Source: Roseiarcus sp963721905 (GTDB lineage: Bacteria; Pseudomonadota; Alphaproteobacteria; Rhizobiales; Beijerinckiaceae). From it: DNA of 64,000 bases. A program made the position numbers and the translations under genes. Numbering within the stretch: the stretch's first letter is position 1; each line of letters starts with the position of its first letter. The notes beneath the pieces were generated by a model. The model searched no databases and was not told the origin of the DNA. It saw only the letters and a list, made by a program, of their open reading frames with translations. The stretch lies in the NCBI GenBank assembly GCA_963721905.1, contig CAVRMF010000002.1, positions 1 to 64,000 of the forward strand, written 5' to 3'. Shown here in pieces: positions 8,861-16,878 of the stretch.

Positions 8861-9337
8861 GTTCTGCCGCAGCTGAAGGCGGTCGAGGCGGAACGGGATG
8901 CCTTACTCAAGCCGGTGAGCGAAGGGTGCCCAACGCCTGCGGCGATGCTGGCGCAGCTGAAGGGGATGGGACCGGAATTTACGGCAATACTCTGGTCTGA
9001 AGGGCTGTTCCGCAGCTTCAGCAACCGAAGGCAACTGGCGGCCTACGCTGGGCTGGCGCCGACACCCTGGCAGAGCGGATCGGTCGCTCACGAACAGGGG
9101 GTCTCCAAGGCCGGCAATCCGCGGCTGCGAACGACGATGATACAGCTCGCGTGGTTGTGGCTGCGACACCAGCCAACCTCGACGCTGAGCGTCTGGTTCC
9201 GAGAGCGCGTCCGGAGCAACGGCGGTAAGATGCGCAAGACCACGATCGTTGCGCTGGCTCGCAAGCTCATCGTCGCGTTGTGGAAATATTCAACCAGCGG
9301 CGTCGTCATCGAGGGCGCCGTGATGAAGACCATCTGA
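8861..9337 (+). pseudogene. IS110 family transposase, C-terminal half (Transposase_20 domain)
   Basis: Continues the interrupted IS110 gene: LPQLKAVEAERDAL, then the helix-hairpin-helix-like LKGMGPEFTAILWSEGLF, RRQLAAYAGLAPTPWQSG and GVSKAGNPRLRTTMIQLAWL. These are all diagnostic of the C-terminal domain, including the catalytic serine region SGSVAHEQGVSKAG. Ends at TGA 9335-9337. It has no start of its own here. Confidence 0.85.
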
Positions 9338-9340
9338 GCG

Positions 9341-9640
9341 CAGACGCTCCAACACAATCCCTCCAATCCCCGGGACCTAATCGGTCCTGACGGATCCAGG
9401 CGATCGGAACCGAGCAGTGGACTGGCTTAAACAGCCGAGTGAAAAATGGTCTCGACCTCCTGAGCCCCATCCGCCGAACGCGGGATATTGGTGCAGCTGC
9501 TTGAGTGGCGACCGGATGTGAGTTTGATCTGGTGCGGAACAACCAGGTCATGAAATAGGGCTCAGACCTTGGATACCGAAACAGCAACCGGAGTTTTTTG
9601 ATGCGCCGATGAACCTGACTACTTGACCCGAAAACGCCCA
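9341..9640 (+). ncRNA. Candidate bridge-RNA region of the IS110 element
   Basis: The roughly 300 bases after the IS110 stop codon are non-coding. They contain several local inverted pairs, for example GGACCTAATCGGTCC near 9371 and GGTCATGAAATAGGGC near 9546. Elements of the IS1111 branch are known to transcribe a structured guide RNA from this position. I infer the RNA from location and element type only; no guide loops were identified. Confidence 0.3.
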
Positions 9641-9971
9641 TGTGAGTCCACTGCGATGAAGGAGTAGCGACCCACATCGGCCCCAAGCCGTGCGCGGGCG
9701 TCCGCGAGGACGTCGGCGAAGCGTCGGCGGGGAGCATATAGGCCAGCCATTGAGCCGCGAAACCGTTGTCATCCCGGGTGCCGACGCCGTTTACTCATCG
9801 GAAGGCAATATGGACGGGTGCGCTAACGCGAGTGCCCGCTCGACCCGGCGTGGTCTAAGACCCTGGCATGTATGGACGCTCCTTGCGCGGCAACCGGGAG
9901 ATCTCTGGATCGGCCATAGGCCCTTTTGGGTCACGTGGTCCGCGACGGGAAGGTGAGGAGCCGTAGCCGCC

Positions 9972-11340
9972 GATGCACGACCCAGAGAAGTCAGAACTCC
10001 GGCATAGTAGCCACGAAGCCGACGAACAAAGCCGGGCGACTGGCTGAGGAGCCGGCGGAGCCAAGGCCGGGGACCAAGGGGAACGCGGACCAGCAAAGCA
10101 CGCACCGGACCCAGAGCCGGGCGCGCGTGACCCAGGCGCTGGACCGCGTACGGGAAGCCGCAAGGCGAAGGAAGAAGGGACAGTTCACCGCGCTCCTCCA
10201 CCACATCGATGCCGACACGCTCCGGACTGCGTTCTACGCGCTTAAGCGCAAAGCCGCCCCCGGCGTGGATGGCATGGCGTGGCATGACTACGAGGCGGAC
10301 CTCGAACCGAGGATCGACGATCTTCATGGACGGGTCCACCGGGGAGCTTATCGACCGCAACCGTCGCGCCGGACGTACATACCGATGGCAGATGGGAAGC
10401 AGCGGCCGCTCGCGATCGCCGCCCTGGAAGACAAGATCGTGCAGGGTGCAACCGTCATGGCGCTCAACGCCATCTATGAAGGCGACTTCTGCGGTTTCTC
10501 GTACGGGTTCCGACCTGGGCGAGGGCCGCACGATGCGTTGGACGCGCTGTCGACGGCGATCAAAATACGGAAAGTGAACTGGATACTTGACGCCGACATC
10601 CAAAACTTCTTCGGGGCGGTCAGCCAAAGTTGGCTGGTTCGCTTCCTGGAACACAGGGTCGGCGACAAGCGCATCATCCGCCTGATCCAAAAGTGGCTCA
10701 AGGCGGGCATCCTCGAAGATGGGATCGTGACGGTCGACGACAGGGGAACGGGACAAGGTTTGGTGATTTCGCCGCTCCTTGCCAACATCTACCTGCATTA
10801 CTGCTTCGATCTTTGGGCTGAGCGCTGGAGGCGGCGGGAGGCTCAAGGCGACATGATCGTCGTTCGTTACGCGGACGATCTGGTCGTCGGCTTCGAGCGT
10901 GAGGGCGACGCACATCGTTTCCTTGATGCAATGCGCGAAAGGCTCGGGGAATTTGCGCTGTCACTCCACCCGGGCAAGACCCGCCTGATTGAGTTCGGCC
11001 GCTTTGCGGCGGTCGACCGCAAGCGACGTGGGCTCGGCAAACCGGAGACCTTTGCGTTCTTGGGCTTCACCTTCATCTGCGGCAAAGCACGCCGGGGATC
11101 CTTCCAACTCCACCGGAAGACCCGGCGCGACCGCATGCGGGCGAAGCTGAAGGGCATCAAGGCGGAGCTATGGCGTCGAATGCATCAACCCATCCCAAAC
11201 CAGGGCCAGTGGTTGAAGCAGGTCGTGACAGGCCACTTTGCTTACTACGCAGTCCCAACCAACAGCAGGGCGCTCTCTGCGTTCCGGCACTACGTGACCG
11301 ACCTCTGGCGACGAGCGCTTCGAGATGGTGTGACAAGGAA
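9972..11340 (+). pseudogene. Group II intron reverse transcriptase/maturase, C-terminally truncated
   Basis: From about 9990 the frame reads the standard intron-encoded protein: TALLHHIDADTLRTAFYALK, RTYIPMADGKQRPLAIAALE, GFSYGFRPGRG, ILDADIQNFFGAV, GTGQGLVISPLLANIYLHY and the catalytic VRYADDLVVGF. These are followed by FLGFTFICGK and the maturase start (WLKQVVTGHFAYYAVPTN). The match ends after HYVTDLWRRALR near 11,325, where about 60-70 residues of the maturase/thumb region should follow. The natural ATG at 9972 is in another frame, and an extra base in CAGAACTCC near 9992 would explain this. With the C-terminus and intron 3' end gone, the protein is not expected to work. Confidence 0.75.
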
Positions 11341-11449
11341 ATGGCCGGAATGCGTAGAGTCGAGGTGTGGCGCGGTGGCGTTAGGCTGGGCATGTCTGTT
11401 TCCGCCCCTTTCGTCTGGCGGTGCCTTAGTGGCTCAGCCGTGGCTCCGT

Positions 11450-11780
11450 TTCCACACCCCGCTCATCGAGGGCGACCGTGCGGCCCCCGTGGCTATTTTG
11501 GCGGCGGGCCAGTCTTGCCCTTCGGCGGCCAAGACGTTCATGGTCAGTGTCGCCAGCGTTGTGAAGTGGTCGCAGCGCCACAGCGCCGTTGGCAGTCCGG
11601 CGGTGCTGCAAATGGGCGGCCGCAGGCCTTATCTTGTGGTGCGCGAGAGGGATTGGGTTCTGGCGCGGATCGCCGAGAAGCCCGACCTGACGCTACGAGG
11701 CTCAGGGAGTTGGCGACCGCGCCTGGTGGTCAGCTACTATGCTCTTTGGCATTTTCTCCAACATGAAGGCGTGACGTCAC
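11450..11780 (+). pseudogene. Fragment of a third IS630-type transposase (N-terminal region)
   Basis: The frame that follows the truncated reverse transcriptase contains ILAAGQSCPSAAKTFMVSVA, VVKWSQRHSAVGSP, MGGRRPYLVVRERDWVLARI and AEKPDLTLR, then VSYYALWHFLQHEGVTS. This is the N-terminal helix-turn-helix and linker of a common alphaproteobacterial IS630 transposase. A few residues are garbled by small indels. No DDE domain follows, so only a third of the gene remains. It may be the event that removed the 3' end of the intron. Confidence 0.6.
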
Positions 11781-12028
11781 AAAGGCGAGAGCGGTCAGCT
11801 GACCTGCGCCTGGGATTGTTATCTTATCAGCCGACAGCAGGCCACCGAGGCCCTCGCCATGCGCCTCATGTCGGACCGCGGTGGAGTCGGGACCACGCGG
11901 TCGGACGCCGCTATCCAACGATGGGGATCATTTTCTGGCTAGCGGCGTTGGTCGTTCTGATTGGCGGGTGGTGCGCCCAAGGTGTGCCCAAGCTAATGGC
12001 GCACCGGTCTAGCTCCTTGGCTAAATAT
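11781..12028. other. Gene-free flank of the tRNA-Gly 3' end
   Basis: No gene or repeat is recognised between the IS630 fragment and the tRNA. Because the tRNA 3' end faces this side, the position is where integrative elements usually attach, but I see no integrase gene and no duplicate of the tRNA 3' end in the window. Confidence 0.4.
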
Positions 12029-12103
12029 TGGAGCGGGCGAAGGGATTCGAACCCTCGACCCCAACCTTGGCAAGGTTGTGCTCTACCCCTGAGCTACACC
12101 CGC
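12029..12103 (-). tRNA. tRNA-Gly (anticodon GCC)
   Basis: On the minus strand the sequence folds as a standard tRNA. The acceptor stem is GCGGGTG paired with the 3' strand, the D-arm is GCTCAGGGGTAGAGC, the anticodon arm is CAACCTTGCCAAGGTTG with GCC, and the T-arm is GAGGGTTCGAATCCCTT. CCA is encoded at the 3' end (complement of 12029-12031). It marks the border between the insertion-sequence block on its 3' side and the conserved efflux operon on its 5' side. Confidence 0.97.
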
Positions 12104-12134
12104 ATCCGTGAGCGGCGTCGCCGCCGTCGCCGCG

Positions 12135-12163
12135 CTTATCGCCCACGGCCGAGGAGATTGCAA
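12135..12163 (-). promoter_or_regulatory. Sigma-70-type promoter of tRNA-Gly
   Basis: Read on the minus strand, TTGCAA (12158-12163) and GATAAG (12135-12140) are separated by exactly 17 bases. They lie about 32 bases before the tRNA 5' end, the right place for a stable-RNA promoter. Confidence 0.6.
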
Positions 12164-12281
12164 CACCCTTGTTTTACGGCACATGACGCGAATATGTCAG
12201 GTGGCGCTTCGGCCGGACACGCGGGAGTGATTTGTAACTCATGCCTTCCCGTGCGAAGCGGAAGGCCGCAGTGAGTTCAAC

Positions 12282-13754
12282 ATGAACGAAGCCCTTAAAC
12301 CCGACGTTGCGGAACGCGCGGCGCCGACAATCCCGGAGACGCTGCCCGGGCCCCTGGCGCCTGAGGCGCCGCCGCCGTCGCAAAGGCCGCCGCGCCGGCG
12401 CCGCCTGCTCGTCAGGATTGGGCTGGTCCTCGCCCTGGCCGTGGCCGCGGTGCTCGCGTGGCAGAGGTTCGAAAAGGTCGAGAACAGCGCCCCTTCGACA
12501 GCGGAGGGTCCGAACGGTGGCCGCTCCGGACAACCGCCCCAGACCGTTCGCGTCGCCCCCGTCACGCTCGGCGACATGCCGATCACCATCGACGCGCTTG
12601 GAACGGTCACGCCTTTCGAGACCGTCACCATCCGCACTCAGATCGCGGGCACGCTGCAGGAACTCGGGTTCGAGGAAGGCCAGACCGTCAAGAAAGGCGA
12701 CTTCGTCGCCCAGATCGATCCGAGGCCCTATCAAGCCGCGCTCGCGCAGGCGCAGGGCCAGCTGGCCAAGGATCAGGCGCTGCTCGGCCAAGCGCAGAGC
12801 GACCTCGACCGCTACGAGGCGCTCAAAAAACAGGACTCAATCTCCCAGCAGCAGGTCGCGGACCAGGAAGCGCTGGTCGCGCAGGACAAGGCCGCAATCT
12901 TGACCGACCAGGCGCAGGTGCAGACCGCCAAGCTCAACCTCGATTATACCCATATCATTTCCCCGATCACCGGCCGAGTAGGTTTGCGGGCAGTCGACCC
13001 GGGCAATTATCTCCAGCCTAGCGACGCCAACGGGATTGTCGTCATCACGCAGATCGACCCGATCAGCGTCGTCTTTGCGCCGCCCGAAGACGATCTGCCC
13101 CGCATCGCGGCGCGGCTTAATTCCGGAGCCAAGCTCAAGGTCACCGTGTTCGACCGCGCCAACGTCAACCAGCTCGCGACCGGGACGTTGACGACCTACG
13201 ACAGCCAAGTCGACCCGACCACCGGCACGATCAAGATGCGAGCGACCTTCGACAACCCGAACGGGGCCCTCTTTCCGCAACAGTTCGTCAACGTCCGCCT
13301 GCTGGTCGATACGCTGACCGAAGTCGCGCTCGCGCCCAACGCGGCCGTGCAAATCGGACCTTCGGGCAATTTCGTCTATGTCCTGAATGCCGATTCGACG
13401 GTCTCGAGGCGCGACATCGTCACCGCTCCATCTGACGGCAGGCGGACGACGATCACTTCCGGCCTTGCCGCCGGCGACAAGGTCGTCATCGACGGCGTGG
13501 ACCGGTTGCGCGACGGCGCGAAGGTCACGGTCGCCGAGAACCCGCCGGGTGGGACTGCGCAAGGCCCGGACGGGCAAGCGCAGGGGCCCCGCCGAAGCTT
13601 CAACGGCGCTGGCGCGGGAACGGATGCCGGCGACGCTCAGGGCCATCGCCATCGCCATGGGCAGGGTGGTCAGGCTGGTGGCGGCGACAACTTGCCGGCG
13701 GCTGGCGGCGCGACGGCGCCTGCCACGACGCCCGCCCAAGGCGCCGCGCAATGA
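12282..13754 (+). CDS. RND efflux membrane-fusion protein (MdtA-like)
   Basis: 490 residues. A cytoplasmic proline/arginine-rich leader precedes one membrane anchor (VRIGLVLALAVAAVLAW, about residues 44-62). The canonical periplasmic adaptor follows: first lipoyl half (VTPFETVTIRTQIAG), an alpha-hairpin rich in Ala/Gln (LAQAQGQLAKDQALLGQAQS), second lipoyl half (SPITGRVGLRAVDPGNYLQ), then barrel and membrane-proximal domains. The C-terminus is an unusual Gly/Gln/His-rich tail of about 80 residues that may be disordered. It is first in an operon with two RND pumps 25 bases downstream, the mdtABC arrangement. It joins the inner-membrane pump to the outer-membrane channel. Substrate is unknown. 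Lower-case gene names from E. coli are analogies only. Confidence 0.92.
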   Translation: MNEALKPDVAERAAPTIPETLPGPLAPEAPPPSQRPPRRRRLLVRIGLVLALAVAAVLAWQRFEKVENSAPSTAEGPNGGRSGQPPQTVRVAPVTLGDMPITIDALGTVTPFETVTIRTQIAGTLQELGFEEGQTVKKGDFVAQIDPRPYQAALAQAQGQLAKDQALLGQAQSDLDRYEALKKQDSISQQQVADQEALVAQDKAAILTDQAQVQTAKLNLDYTHIISPITGRVGLRAVDPGNYLQPSDANGIVVITQIDPISVVFAPPEDDLPRIAARLNSGAKLKVTVFDRANVNQLATGTLTTYDSQVDPTTGTIKMRATFDNPNGALFPQQFVNVRLLVDTLTEVALAPNAAVQIGPSGNFVYVLNADSTVSRRDIVTAPSDGRRTTITSGLAAGDKVVIDGVDRLRDGAKVTVAENPPGGTAQGPDGQAQGPRRSFNGAGAGTDAGDAQGHRHRHGQGGQAGGGDNLPAAGGATAPATTPAQGAAQ

Positions 13755-13779
13755 AGGCTTGGGCGCCGGAGACGCGTCG

Positions 13780-16700
13780 GTGAACCCGTCCCGCATTTTC
13801 ATCGACCGGCCTGTCGCCACCAGCCTCCTGATGATCGCGATTCTGCTGGTCGGCGTCGCGGCCTTTCGTTTCCTACCGCTTTCGGCCTTGCCCGAGGTCG
13901 ATTACCCGACGATCCAGGTTCAAACTTTCTATCCGGGCGCGAGCCCGGAGGTGATGACCTCGGCGGTCACTGCGCCGCTCGAGCGACAGTTCGGCCAGAT
14001 GGCGAGCCTCAGCCAGATGATGTCGGCGAGTTCGGCGGGCTCGTCCGTCATCACGCTGCGCTTCGGTCTCGATATCAGTCTCGATATCGCCGAGCAGGAA
14101 GTGCAGGCCGCGATCAATGCCGCTGGCAATCTGTTGCCTTCCGACCTTCCCGCGCCGCCGATCTATTCCAAGGTCAACCCGGCTGACGCGCCGATCCTGA
14201 CGCTCGGCGTCGCGTCGGATTCGATGAAGCTGACCGACGTCGAAGACATCATCGAGAGTCGCGTCGCGCCGAAGCTGTCGGAGCTTCCGGGCGTTGGTCT
14301 CGTCTCGATTTCAGGCGGCCACAGGCCCGCCGTGCGCATCCACGCCAACCCGCTTGCGCTCGCCGCCTACGGGATCAATCTCGACGATCTGCGCACGACC
14401 ATCAGCAATCTCAACGTCAACGAGCCTAAGGGCAATTTCGACGGGCCGGCGCAGTCCTCGACGATCAACGCCAACGACCAGATCCGTGATCCGAAGGACT
14501 ACCTCAAATCGGTCGTCGCCTATCGCAACGGCGCGGCAATCCTGCTCTCGGATGTCGCGACGGTCGAGATCGCGCCGGAGAACAGCCGGCTCTCGGCTTG
14601 GATGAACACGACGCCCGCGCTCATCGTCAACATCCAGCGTCAGCCCGGCGCCAACGTCATCCAGGTCGTCGACAGCATCAAGGCCCTGCTGCCGACGCTG
14701 AGCGCCGGCCTGCCAGCCGGAATTACGCTGAAGCCCCTGACCGACCGCACCACGACGATCCGCGCCTCCGTCAGAGACGTCGAGTTCGAGCTCTCGCTCG
14801 CCGTCGGGCTTGTCGTCATGGTGATCTTCCTTTTCCTGCGCAACATCCCGGCGACGATCATTCCGAGCCTGTCGGTGCCGCTCTCGCTCGTCGGCGCGCT
14901 GGCGATCATGTATCAGTTCGGCTTCAGCCTCGACAATCTGTCGCTGATGGCGCTGACCGTCGCCACCGGCTTCGTCGTCGACGACGCGATCGTCGTGATC
15001 GAGAACATCGCCCGCTACCTCGAGGCAGGCGAGAGCCCCTATGACGCGGCGGTCAAGGGTTCGGCGCAGATCGGCTTCACCATCATTTCGCTGACCGTCT
15101 CCCTCATCGCGGTGCTCATCCCGCTTCTCTTCATGGGCGATGTCGTGGGGCGGCTGTTCCATGAATTCGCGATCACGCTCGCCGCGACCATCGTCATCTC
15201 GGCCTTCGTCTCGCTGACGCTGGTGCCGATGCTCTGTTCAAAGCTCCTCCGCCCGAGCGGCGGCGGGGGTGAAGCGAGCGGCGGCAGGTTCTTCAAGGCC
15301 CTCACCCGCTTCTACGCCGCGACCCTGCGGGTGGTGCTCGATCACCAGGGGATCACCCTTCTCGTGGCGCTGGGCACGTTCCTCCTGACCGGCTATCTCT
15401 ACGTCACGATCCCGAAGGGCTTCTTTCCCATTCAGGACACCGGCGTGATTCAGGGCGTAACGCAGGCGGCGGAGGACATTTCCTTCGACCAGATGGCGGC
15501 CCACCAGCAAGCGCTCGCCAAGGTGATCCTTGCCGATCCGGACGTCGAAAGCCTCTCCTCCTTCATTGGCGTCGACGGCTCGAACATCACGCTGAACTCG
15601 GGCCGCTTTCTCATCAATCTGAAGCCTCATTCCGAGCGCAAGTCGACGGCGAGCGAGATCATACGACACCTGGGGCAGGAGGCCGCAAGCGTAACCGGCA
15701 TCTCGCTCTTCATGCAGCCGGTGCAGGACCTTTCGATCGACACGGCGGTCAGCGCGACCCAGTATCAGTTCACGCTCGAAAATCAGGATCTGACGACGCT
15801 GCAGCAGTGGACGCCGAAGGTGCTGCAGCGGCTCGCCAAGATCCCGTCTATCGTCGACGTCGCCAGCGATCTGCAGCCAAACGGGCGCTCCGTCATGGTT
15901 GACCTCGATCGGGCGGAGGCGGCGCGATTCGGCATCACTCCGGCGATCGTCGACAATGCGCTTTACGACGCCTACGGCCAGCGAATCATTTCGACGATCT
16001 TCACGCAGAGCAATCAGTACCGGGTCATTCTCGACATCGATCCGAAGATGGCGCGCTCGCTCAATTCCCTGAATTCGCTCTATCTGCCCTCGGCGGCCTC
16101 GACGTCGGGCCAGACGCCGCTGAACTCGGTGGCCAACATTGTGGTCAAGACGTCGCCGCTGCAGATTTCGCATCTGAAGCAGTTCCCGGTCACGACGATC
16201 TCGTTCAACCTCGCGCCGGGCGCGTCGCTTGGCGACGCGGTCGAGGCGATCAACGCGGGGCTCGCCGACATCAATCTGCCGTCGACCTTCGCGGTCAGCT
16301 ACCAGGGCGCGGCGCAGGCGTTCCAGTCTGCGCTGTCGAATGAGGTGTTCCTGCTCGCGGCGGCTATCGCGACGATGTATATCGTGCTCGGCGTGCTCTA
16401 CGAGAGCTTCATCCACCCGATCACGATTCTCACCACATTGCCGTCTGCGGGCATTGGTGCGCTCCTCACCTTGAACGCAGCCGGCGCGGGCCTCGACATC
16501 ATCGGCGTCATCGGCATCGTGCTCCTGATCGGCATCGTCAAGAAGAACGCGATCATGATGATCGACTTTGCGCTCGAAGCGCAGCGACAGCAGGGTCTGC
16601 CGGCGCGCGAGGCGATCTATCAGGCGTGCCTGTTGCGGCTGAGGCCGATCCTGATGACGACGGTCGCGGCGATTTTCGGTGCGCTGCCGCTCATGCTCGG

Positions 16701-16878
16701 CACTGGCGTCGGATCGGAGCTTCGCCACCCGCTTGGCCTCGCGATCGTCGGTGGTCTGGCGTTCAGCCAGGTGCTGACGCTCTACACGACCCCGGTGATC
16801 TACCTCTTCTTCGAAAGGCTTGGCGACCGGTTCGGCCTCGGCGCGGCCCATACGGGTCTCGCGGCGGAGCCGACATGA
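13780..16878 (+). CDS. RND efflux pump, MdtB-like inner-membrane transporter
   Basis: 1032 residues from a GTG at 13780 preceded by GGAG. The open frame extends far upstream, but FIDRPVATSLLMIAILLVG is the true conserved N-terminus. It shows twelve membrane helices in two repeats with large periplasmic loops, the RND signatures PLSALPEVDYPTIQV and ATGFVVDDAIVVIENIARYL (TM4 acidic pair) and GIVKKNAIMMIDFALEAQRQ. The protein is a proton-driven antiporter in the inner membrane. Its stop overlaps the ATG of the next pump (ATGA at 16875-16878), so the two are translationally coupled. MdtB/MdtC-type pumps form mixed trimers; the presence of two pumps with one adaptor supports that here. Confidence 0.93.
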   Translation: MNPSRIFIDRPVATSLLMIAILLVGVAAFRFLPLSALPEVDYPTIQVQTFYPGASPEVMTSAVTAPLERQFGQMASLSQMMSASSAGSSVITLRFGLDISLDIAEQEVQAAINAAGNLLPSDLPAPPIYSKVNPADAPILTLGVASDSMKLTDVEDIIESRVAPKLSELPGVGLVSISGGHRPAVRIHANPLALAAYGINLDDLRTTISNLNVNEPKGNFDGPAQSSTINANDQIRDPKDYLKSVVAYRNGAAILLSDVATVEIAPENSRLSAWMNTTPALIVNIQRQPGANVIQVVDSIKALLPTLSAGLPAGITLKPLTDRTTTIRASVRDVEFELSLAVGLVVMVIFLFLRNIPATIIPSLSVPLSLVGALAIMYQFGFSLDNLSLMALTVATGFVVDDAIVVIENIARYLEAGESPYDAAVKGSAQIGFTIISLTVSLIAVLIPLLFMGDVVGRLFHEFAITLAATIVISAFVSLTLVPMLCSKLLRPSGGGGEASGGRFFKALTRFYAATLRVVLDHQGITLLVALGTFLLTGYLYVTIPKGFFPIQDTGVIQGVTQAAEDISFDQMAAHQQALAKVILADPDVESLSSFIGVDGSNITLNSGRFLINLKPHSERKSTASEIIRHLGQEAASVTGISLFMQPVQDLSIDTAVSATQYQFTLENQDLTTLQQWTPKVLQRLAKIPSIVDVASDLQPNGRSVMVDLDRAEAARFGITPAIVDNALYDAYGQRIISTIFTQSNQYRVILDIDPKMARSLNSLNSLYLPSAASTSGQTPLNSVANIVVKTSPLQISHLKQFPVTTISFNLAPGASLGDAVEAINAGLADINLPSTFAVSYQGAAQAFQSALSNEVFLLAAAIATMYIVLGVLYESFIHPITILTTLPSAGIGALLTLNAAGAGLDIIGVIGIVLLIGIVKKNAIMMIDFALEAQRQQGLPAREAIYQACLLRLRPILMTTVAAIFGALPLMLGTGVGSELRHPLGLAIVGGLAFSQVLTLYTTPVIYLFFERLGDRFGLGAAHTGLAAEPT

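Larger units (their letters stand above)
5540..9690 (+). mobile_element. IS110-family element inserted in the group II intron and itself split by two IS630 elements
   Basis: The transposase halves lie at 5580-6269 and 8861-9337. About 350 bases of non-coding sequence follow the stop codon, while the 5' non-coding part is short. This matches the IS1111-like branch of IS110, in which the long non-coding region is downstream of the gene. GGTCGCTA occurs near the left side (about 5551) and its complement TAGCGACC near the right side (about 9664), candidates for subterminal repeats. Exact ends cannot be fixed without an intact copy, because members of this family make little or no target duplication. 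Confidence 0.65.
5299..11340 (+). mobile_element. Group II intron remnant, interrupted by nested insertion sequences and 3'-truncated
   Basis: The 5' end GTGCGCCGTGAG at 5299 and the following segment (CCAGTGGGTGCAAATCCCAC, GCAGTCATGGAGGTGACG, GGTAGGTGGTGAAAGATCCC) have the look of domain I of an alphaproteobacterial group II intron. Domain I-type sequence breaks off around 5540 and resumes near 9690-9960 (GACGGGTGCGCTAACGCGAG, GACCCTGGCATGTATGGACG). It leads into an intron-encoded reverse transcriptase. The 3' end is missing: the reverse transcriptase stops matching near 11,330 and I find no domain V-like hairpin before the tRNA. The inner 4.1 kb is an IS110-family element with two IS630 copies inside it. 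Splicing and mobility must be lost. Inner boundaries are approximate. Confidence 0.7.

Noticed and set aside
11930..12274. Open frame across the tRNA-Gly giving WSGRRDSNPRPQPWQGCALP
   Set aside because: This peptide is the well-known artefact of translating the complement of tRNA genes; the tRNA folds perfectly on the other strand.
15238..16851. Long minus-strand open frame (537 codons) opposite the first RND pump
   Set aside because: Arg/Asp/His-rich composition and exact opposition to a well-supported pump gene mark it as a shadow of GC-rich codons. The same holds for 18478-19872.
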